Source of the DNA: Sva-07 sp963728355
Lineage (GTDB): Bacteria; Actinomycetota; Acidimicrobiia; Acidimicrobiales; Ilumatobacteraceae
DNA: 64,000 nucleotides
Reading direction: 5' to 3'
Assembly (NCBI GenBank): GCA_963728355.1
Contig: CAVSJQ010000017.1
Location: 9,483-73,482 of the forward strand
Shown in pieces: positions 59,510-64,000 of the stretch. The position numbers and the translations under genes were made by a program. Each line of letters begins with the position of its first letter. The first letter of the stretch is position 1. The notes below the pieces were generated by a model. It was given only the letters and a program-made list of their open reading frames with translations, did not search any database and was not told the DNA's origin.

Positions 59510-60942
59510 GCCGCCGCCCGACGCTCGTCACGGCGCAGGCGCCGACCGAGACGCCAGGCCGTCCAACGTTCCGACGGTGTCGGGTCGTCGGGAAGTTCGC
59601 CCAGGCGGCGAGCCGACGAGTCCGACAGGCGGATCAGCAGCGCCAGCAGCGCGTAGTTCGCGACGAGCGACGACCCGCCGTAGCTGACGAACGGCAGTGT
59701 GATGCCGGTGAGGGGCACGACCTTGATGACACCACCGATGATGATGAACCCCTGCACACCGACGATGGTGGTCAACCCGACGGCCAGCAGCTTCTCGAAG
59801 GTGCGGTCGGTGCGTAGTGCGATGCGGAGCCCGGCGCCGACGATCAGCACGAACGCCATCAGCACCGCCGACGCTCCGATCAGCCCCCATTCCTCGCCGA
59901 TCGCGGAGAAGATGAAGTCGTTCTGCGCCTCGGGCACCTGGCCGGGGTTGCCGCGTCCGAGCCCGGTGCCGGTGAGGCCGCCGTCGGCGAGCCCGTACAG
60001 CGACTGGATGATCTGGTAGCCGTCGTCGAGCGGATCCTGCCAGGGGTCGAGCCAGATGTCGACACGCGTCTGGACGTGACCGAACTGCGTCCACGAGAAG
60101 TAGGCGGCAGCGGCGAACAGCAACACCCCGATCAGCAGGTAGCCGACGCGTTCGGTGGCGACCCACATCATCACCACGAACAGCGTGAAGAACAGCAGCG
60201 ACGAGCCGAGGTCCCGCTGGAAGACCATCACCACCACGGCGAAGCCCCACGCCATCAGGATCGGTGCGATGTAGCGGGGTTCGGGAAGGTGGAACGGCCC
60301 CACTTTCCACGTCGACGCGGCGATCAGCTCGCGCCGATCGGCGAGGTACGACGCGAAGAAGATGGCGAGGAACACCTTGGCGAATTCACCCGGCTGGAAG
60401 TTGATCGGGCCCAGGCTCACCCAGATGCGCGCACCGTTGATGTTGACGCCGAGGCCGGGGACGAGCGGCAACAGCAGGAGGAAGGCGCCGGAGAAGAAGA
60501 ACAGCCAGCTGTAGCGGGCGAGATCGCTGGCGCGCTGCACGACCAGCAACGTGACGACGAACGCGACGATGGCGACGAGGCTCCACGTGGCCTGCAGCCC
60601 TGCGAGTTCGTCGTCGAGGCGGGTGATCATCACGAACCCGATGCCGTGCAGCAGTGCCGCGAGAGGCAACAGCGTGCCGTCGGCCCCGCGAGCCACGAGA
60701 CGCACGACGACGTGGGCGCACAGCAGCAGCCCCATCAGGATCGCGACGAAGACCACGATGCCCGGAGGGATCTCGGCATTCGTGCCGAGCGCCGTGATCG
60801 TGTAGGCGGCACCGGTGATCAGCGCGGCCATCACGACGAGCGTGAGCTCGGTGGTTCTCCTGCTCCGCGCGAGCGGTGAATCGGCACGCTCGACGATGTC
60901 GTCGTCCTCGACGTACCACGTGGGCGCCGCTGTATCGGTCAC
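59506..60942 (-). CDS. rodA: SEDS peptidoglycan polymerase RodA/FtsW
   Basis: 478 residues from GTG 60942, overlapping the pstP stop by GTGA. About eleven hydrophobic segments. SEDS motifs: NGARIWVSLGPINFQPGEFAK, AVVVMVFQRDLGSSLLFF with the catalytic-region Asp, FIFSAIGEEWGLIG and LPFVSYGGSSLVANY. It polymerises lipid II into glycan strands for elongation or polar growth, paired with PbpA. A cytoplasmic tail of basic residues (RLGRRLRRDERR) ends the protein. Confidence 0.96.
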   Translation of the reverse strand: MTDTAAPTWYVEDDDIVERADSPLARSRRTTELTLVVMAALITGAAYTITALGTNAEIPPGIVVFVAILMGLLLCAHVVVRLVARGADGTLLPLAALLHGIGFVMITRLDDELAGLQATWSLVAIVAFVVTLLVVQRASDLARYSWLFFFSGAFLLLLPLVPGLGVNINGARIWVSLGPINFQPGEFAKVFLAIFFASYLADRRELIAASTWKVGPFHLPEPRYIAPILMAWGFAVVVMVFQRDLGSSLLFFTLFVVMMWVATERVGYLLIGVLLFAAAAYFSWTQFGHVQTRVDIWLDPWQDPLDDGYQIIQSLYGLADGGLTGTGLGRGNPGQVPEAQNDFIFSAIGEEWGLIGASAVLMAFVLIVGAGLRIALRTDRTFEKLLAVGLTTIVGVQGFIIIGGVIKVVPLTGITLPFVSYGGSSLVANYALLALLIRLSDSSARRLGELPDDPTPSERWTAWRLGRRLRRDERRAAA

Positions 60943-62411
60943 GGCCCGCTGGTGGTGGTCACGCCGACCGGCGATCGGGCTCCGGTGATGCCGGTCTCCT
61001 CCGTCCCGGCGACGGTGGTGGACGGCGGCACGGTGGTGGTCGTCGTCGTGGTGGTCGTGGTCGTCGTGGTAGTCGTGGTTCCCGCATTGATGAACTGGAA
61101 CGCGTCCTCGAAGCTGTCGAAGCGCGGCGTGGTGTCGATGGCGGCGGCGACCTCGGGGTCGAACTCGTCGCGCACAGGTCCGACGGCATCGGCGGTCGGG
61201 TCGATCCACAGCACGCCCCCCGGCCGGCCCTGGTAGATGACCGCCTCACCCGCATCGTTGAAGGCGACGAACCAGCCGCTTCGCGCCCACGCCGAGAACA
61301 CGACGAAGGCGACCACCAGGACTGCGGCGATCGCGAAGCCGATCGCGAGCCGCACCAGCGTGCTCCGGCGGGGCGACTCGCCGCCGCCGTCGGTCGCTGC
61401 TGTTGCGGCCGCCTCGGTTGCGACCGGCGGCACGGCGTCGGGATCGAGCTCCAGGGTTCCCGCCGGCGTCGGATCGGTGCCGGTCTCCGCCCAGACCGGG
61501 ATGAGATCGAGTTCCTGAGTGGGATCCGGCGGGTCGTCGCCCTCCAGCACGTCGAGCACGACGACGGTGATGTTGTCGCGGCCACCGGCCTCGTTGGCCT
61601 GGTCGACCAGACGGTCGGCGGCCACCTGTGGGTCCGATTCGAGCGCCAGGGTCTCGGCGATGTCGACGTCGGCCACCTCGTCGACGAGCCCGTCACTGCA
61701 GAGCACGAAGCGATCACCGCGGATGAGCGGGAGCGTCCACCAGTCGACGCGCACCTCGGGCTCGATGCCGAGCGCCCGCGTGATGATGTTGCGGCGGGGA
61801 TGGTCGCGCGCCTCGTCCTCGGTGATGTGCCCGGTCGCGACGAGTTCCTGCACGTAGCTGTGGTCGACGGTGACCCGCCGCAGCCGGCCGTGGCGGAACA
61901 GGTAGGTACGCGAATCGCCGACGTTCGCCAGTACCAGGGCTTCGCTCGGCTCGGCCGGTACCACCGGAGTCACGTCGCCGGGGAGCTCCGCGGCGACGTC
62001 GCTGTCGAGGCTGTCGGGGCCGTCAGGGCTGTCGTCGCGGCCGGCGGTGCCGTCGGCCCCGTCGAGATCGATGTTGGGAGCAGCGCGTCCGGCGAACGCG
62101 TCGGCGATGACGGCGATGGCGGTCACGGTGGTGCCCATGCCGTGCTGGCCCGGGTTGGCGATCGCCGCCCGGAAGATGTCGCCGTTGGCGAGCCGGATCG
62201 CCTCGACGACCTCTGGCGCACTCGGCGGCTCGTCGCCGTCGAGCAGGTGGCCGATACGGTCGACTGCGATCTGGCTGGCGACCTCACCCGCCTCGTGGCC
62301 GCCCATGCCGTCGGCGACGACGAACAGCCGGTCGGTGACCAGCAGGTTGTCTTCGTTCTCCGGTCGGATCTGGCCCCGGTGGGTGGACGCGCCGACGCGC
62401 AATTCGGCCAT
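60939..62411 (-). CDS. pstP: PP2C-type Ser/Thr protein phosphatase PstP
   Basis: 490 residues. PP2C metal motifs: R16-PENEDN (RPENEDNLL), VVADGMGGHEAGE, ANVGDSRTYLFR, DRFVLCSDGLVDEV and GGRDNITVVVLD. A Pro/Asp-rich cytoplasmic linker, one membrane span (about 355-375, IGFAIAAVLVVAFVVFSAW) and an extracellular tail follow; the tail ends in a run of Thr. It dephosphorylates PknB substrates and PknB itself. The acidic, Gly/Asp-rich insertion at about 130-150 is longer than usual. Coupled to rodA by overlap. Confidence 0.96.
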   Translation of the reverse strand: MAELRVGASTHRGQIRPENEDNLLVTDRLFVVADGMGGHEAGEVASQIAVDRIGHLLDGDEPPSAPEVVEAIRLANGDIFRAAIANPGQHGMGTTVTAIAVIADAFAGRAAPNIDLDGADGTAGRDDSPDGPDSLDSDVAAELPGDVTPVVPAEPSEALVLANVGDSRTYLFRHGRLRRVTVDHSYVQELVATGHITEDEARDHPRRNIITRALGIEPEVRVDWWTLPLIRGDRFVLCSDGLVDEVADVDIAETLALESDPQVAADRLVDQANEAGGRDNITVVVLDVLEGDDPPDPTQELDLIPVWAETGTDPTPAGTLELDPDAVPPVATEAAATAATDGGGESPRRSTLVRLAIGFAIAAVLVVAFVVFSAWARSGWFVAFNDAGEAVIYQGRPGGVLWIDPTADAVGPVRDEFDPEVAAAIDTTPRFDSFEDAFQFINAGTTTTTTTTTTTTTTTTVPPSTTVAGTEETGITGARSPVGVTTTSGP

Positions 62412-62433
62412 CAGATCCTCTTCGTCGAGTCGG

Positions 62434-62985
62434 TCATTGGGCCTCGATCACGGTCGTGCCGGCCTGCACCCGATCGCCGGGATGCAGGAGTTTGGCGCCG
62501 ACCAGCTTGGATCCGTTGTGGAACGTGCCGTTGGTGGAGCCGAGATCCTCGACCATGGGTTGCCCGTCGTAGTCGTAGAAGCGGACGTGACGCTGCGAGA
62601 TGTAGGCGTCGTCGCCGATGGTGATCGCACAGTCCGGGTCACGTCCGAGCACGATGTCTCCACCGAGCTGCACGGTGACGCCGCGTCGTGACCGGGGCTC
62701 GAGCATGACGAGTCGGGTGGCCCGGCCACGCTGCTGCTTCGATTGCCGCTTCGACCGTTTCGGTGGTCGGTCCATCGTCGCAGTGGCCGGAGCGACGCCG
62801 GCGGGCCTGCCCATCGGCGTCGTCTGGGCATTCGAAGATGCAGCGCCCTGGCGCGGCGCGCCGATCATCGGTCGCCGACTGGGTGTGCGGACCTCGCTCC
62901 ACACCGCCCACAGCACGCGGGCGAAGAAGAGGTAGAGCAGTCCCAGGAGGACGAATTTCAAGATGGTGAGGACTTGGTCGGTCAT
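62434..62985 (-). CDS. fhaB: FHA-domain membrane protein FhaB (FipA)
   Basis: 183 residues from ATG 62985. One N-terminal membrane segment (LKFVLLGLLYLFFARVLWAVW), a basic linker, then an FHA domain (about 95-180) with GRDPDCAITIGDD, ISQRHVRFYDYDGQ and DLGSTNGTFHNG carrying the phosphothreonine-binding Arg, Ser, His and Asn. In mycobacteria FhaB is phosphorylated by Pkn kinases and links them to the division machinery. It lies between fhaA and pstP on the same strand. Confidence 0.94.
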   Translation of the reverse strand: MTDQVLTILKFVLLGLLYLFFARVLWAVWSEVRTPSRRPMIGAPRQGAASSNAQTTPMGRPAGVAPATATMDRPPKRSKRQSKQQRGRATRLVMLEPRSRRGVTVQLGGDIVLGRDPDCAITIGDDAYISQRHVRFYDYDGQPMVEDLGSTNGTFHNGSKLVGAKLLHPGDRVQAGTTVIEAQ

Positions 62986-63016
62986 GGCAACAGTCGGGAG
63001 CGGATGCTCCGATCGG

Positions 63017-63679
63017 TCAGGACGCCTCGAACCGGACGTGGGTGGAGCCGAAACTGACGATGTCGCCATCGCGTAGGCGATGTTCGCCGGCGATCTTGAC
63101 GCCGTTGACCATCGTGCCGTTGGTCGACCCCAGGTCGTTGACGACGTAGGCGGACGAACGCGCCTTGATCTCGGCGTGGTTGCGGCTGATGTTGCTGTCG
63201 TTGATCGAGATCGTGCAGTTGGGGAGACGGCCGACGGTGACCGTGCCGCTGCCCAGGTCGACGCGTTCGCCGGACGGCAGGACCAGCGATCCCATGCCAG
63301 GCCCGGCGGGCGCCTGTTTGAGCTGGCTGACGATGTTGAAGCGGCCGCTGCGCAGGCTGTTGTCGACGGCGAGCTGCACGCTGACGGGTCCCATGAAGTG
63401 GTAGCCCTCTTCACGTGCGTATTCGCGGGCGGCTTCCGCCAGTTCGGCGACCAGTGGCTCCTCGATGTCGTTGAAGCTGGTGTGGTCGATGGCACTCAGC
63501 ACCACCGTGAAATCGTTGGGCACGATCCGTCGGCCCTTGACGTCGACCGAGCGTTGATCGTCCATCTCGCGCACGAGGCGCCGACCGAGTTCGATGGGGC
63601 GGATCGAGCCCTTGGAGCGACGAAAGAACACGCCATCGACCATACGCTCCAAACGGTGCTCCAATGACTGCAATCCCAT
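63017..63679 (-). CDS. fhaA: FhaA-like protein (DUF3662 + FHA)
   Basis: 220 residues. The N-terminal DUF3662 region (MGLQSLEHRLERMVDGVFFR with GSIRPIELGRRLVREMDD) is followed by a short linker and an FHA domain with VGRLPNCTISINDSNISRNHAEI and DLGSTNGTMVNG. Mycobacterial FhaA has about 500 residues owing to a long linker; here the linker is only about 20 residues. It binds phosphorylated partners such as MviN to regulate lipid II export. It is first in the minus-strand cluster; the repeat locus 3 lies upstream. Confidence 0.95.
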   Translation of the reverse strand: MGLQSLEHRLERMVDGVFFRRSKGSIRPIELGRRLVREMDDQRSVDVKGRRIVPNDFTVVLSAIDHTSFNDIEEPLVAELAEAAREYAREEGYHFMGPVSVQLAVDNSLRSGRFNIVSQLKQAPAGPGMGSLVLPSGERVDLGSGTVTVGRLPNCTISINDSNISRNHAEIKARSSAYVVNDLGSTNGTMVNGVKIAGEHRLRDGDIVSFGSTHVRFEAS

Positions 63680-63769
63680 AGGTGGCTCGCCAGACTACTG
63701 CCCTCGCCCTCCCCGCCGACGTCGTCAGCGCCGTCACCACACCCGGCCGCCTGCCAGCCGACCCCAGCC

Positions 63770-63868
63770 GATGAGCCAACCGCCCAGATCCCGTCACTTC
63801 GCTCATCGCTGTGGTCGCTTCCGGTCGGGTGATGAGCGAACCGCCCGGATCCCGTCACTTCGCTCATC
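63770..63868. repeat. Palindromic doublet repeat, locus 3
   Basis: Copies at 63770-63807 and 63831-63868, start-to-start 61 nt, the cleanest copies of the family (AACCGCCCAGATCCCGTCAC and AACCGCCCGGATCCCGTCAC inside GATGAGC/GCTCATC). Both are followed by GCTGTG. The locus lies in the divergent gap between fhaA and the tRNA-Leu. Confidence 0.9.
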
Positions 63869-63929
63869 GCTGTGAGTGGTCCGCGCGTGCCAAGCGTCGG
63901 GGAGGGCGCTAACGTTCGGGGCTCCACTT

Positions 63930-64000
63930 GCGCGAGTGGCGGAATGGCAGACGCGCCAGCTTCAGGTGCTGGTGTCCGAAAGGGCGTGGGGGTTCAAGTC
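63930..64000 (+). tRNA. tRNA-Leu (anticodon CAG), cut by the right edge
   Basis: The acceptor strand GCGCGAG starts at 63930, followed by a D-arm (GCGGAATGGCAGACGC) and anticodon stem CCAGC/GCTGG around TTCAGGT, with anticodon CAG at 63963-63965. A long variable arm follows and GGTTCAAGTC of the T-arm closes the window. The 3' end lies outside. A tRNA-Leu also flanks fhaA in mycobacteria. Confidence 0.95.

Noticed and set aside
61018..61080. GTGGTCGTC-type microsatellite as a separate repeat feature
   Set aside because: It encodes the Thr-rich tail of PstP and is explained by that coding sequence; the same holds for 55790-55890 in pknB.

Overview
High-GC actinobacterial chromosome segment. 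WhiB, mycothiol-type nitroreductase, CrgA, and a pknB/pbpA/rodA/pstP/fhaB/fhaA cluster next to a tRNA-Leu are actinobacterial hallmarks. GTG starts, 4-bp ATGA/GTGA overlaps and strongly GC-biased third codon positions fit as well. The gene mix suggests a marine Acidimicrobiia of the Ilumatobacter type; that placement is inference from gene content only.

0-10.6 kb is a signalling region. After a frameshifted DUF1990 gene, a lipoprotein and an FMN-binding PPOX protein come a NarL-type regulator and a stand-alone receiver. Opposite them is a tightly overlapped three-gene operon: a receiver/nucleotide-cyclase fusion and two long membrane histidine kinases. The two kinases carry complementary defects. 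The first translated keeps the phospho-acceptor His but has a ruined ATP-binding domain; the second keeps the ATP-binding domain but has Asp in place of the His. A cyclic-nucleotide-binding protein is divergently transcribed from the cyclase. I read this as one pathway: split kinase -> receiver-cyclase -> second messenger -> cNMP-binding effector.

10.6-20 kb holds an envelope-type pair (flippase-like protein with a pseudokinase-like middle, plus a Vps62-like protein), a penicillin-acylase lipoprotein, a crotonase and an acyl-CoA ligase. 20.1-25.5 kb is a dabB-dabA-PII-like inorganic-carbon uptake operon followed by a bacterioferritin-like protein and a thioredoxin-like [2Fe-2S] ferredoxin. 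25.6-29.7 kb carries a PhyH-small protein-PPK2 operon, a small ORF with WhiB, and a CarH/LitR-like B12 photoreceptor regulator. 29.7-36.7 kb has an acyl-CoA dehydrogenase, a MarR-thiolase pair with an operator, a DUF4097 protein coupled to a second adenylate cyclase, a FUSC-type membrane protein, a truncated TetR and a nucleoside hydrolase. 36.7-44.1 kb has a nitroreductase/VOC pair, an asymmetric heterodimeric ABC exporter, a glycosyltransferase, a CGNR regulator and a PQ-loop transporter. 44.2-54.7 kb has CspA with a small acidic protein, ArsR-MMPL, an rRNA/tRNA methyltransferase, VOC and hotdog proteins, an oxidoreductase, an aminotransferase, MarR, and a long-chain acyl-CoA ligase.

54.7-64 kb is the conserved cell-division and Ser/Thr-phosphorylation locus: crgA, trpG, then on the minus strand fhaA-fhaB-pstP-rodA-pbpA-pknB (no pknA), ending at a tRNA-Leu(CAG) cut by the window edge.

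Two dispersed palindromic families are visible. One is a 38-nt GATGAGC...GCTCATC element that occurs three times, always as a doublet with exactly 61 nt between starts. The other is a set of hairpins with a GGGGTCAGACCCC core at gene ends. No gene-free stretch exceeds about 300 nt.
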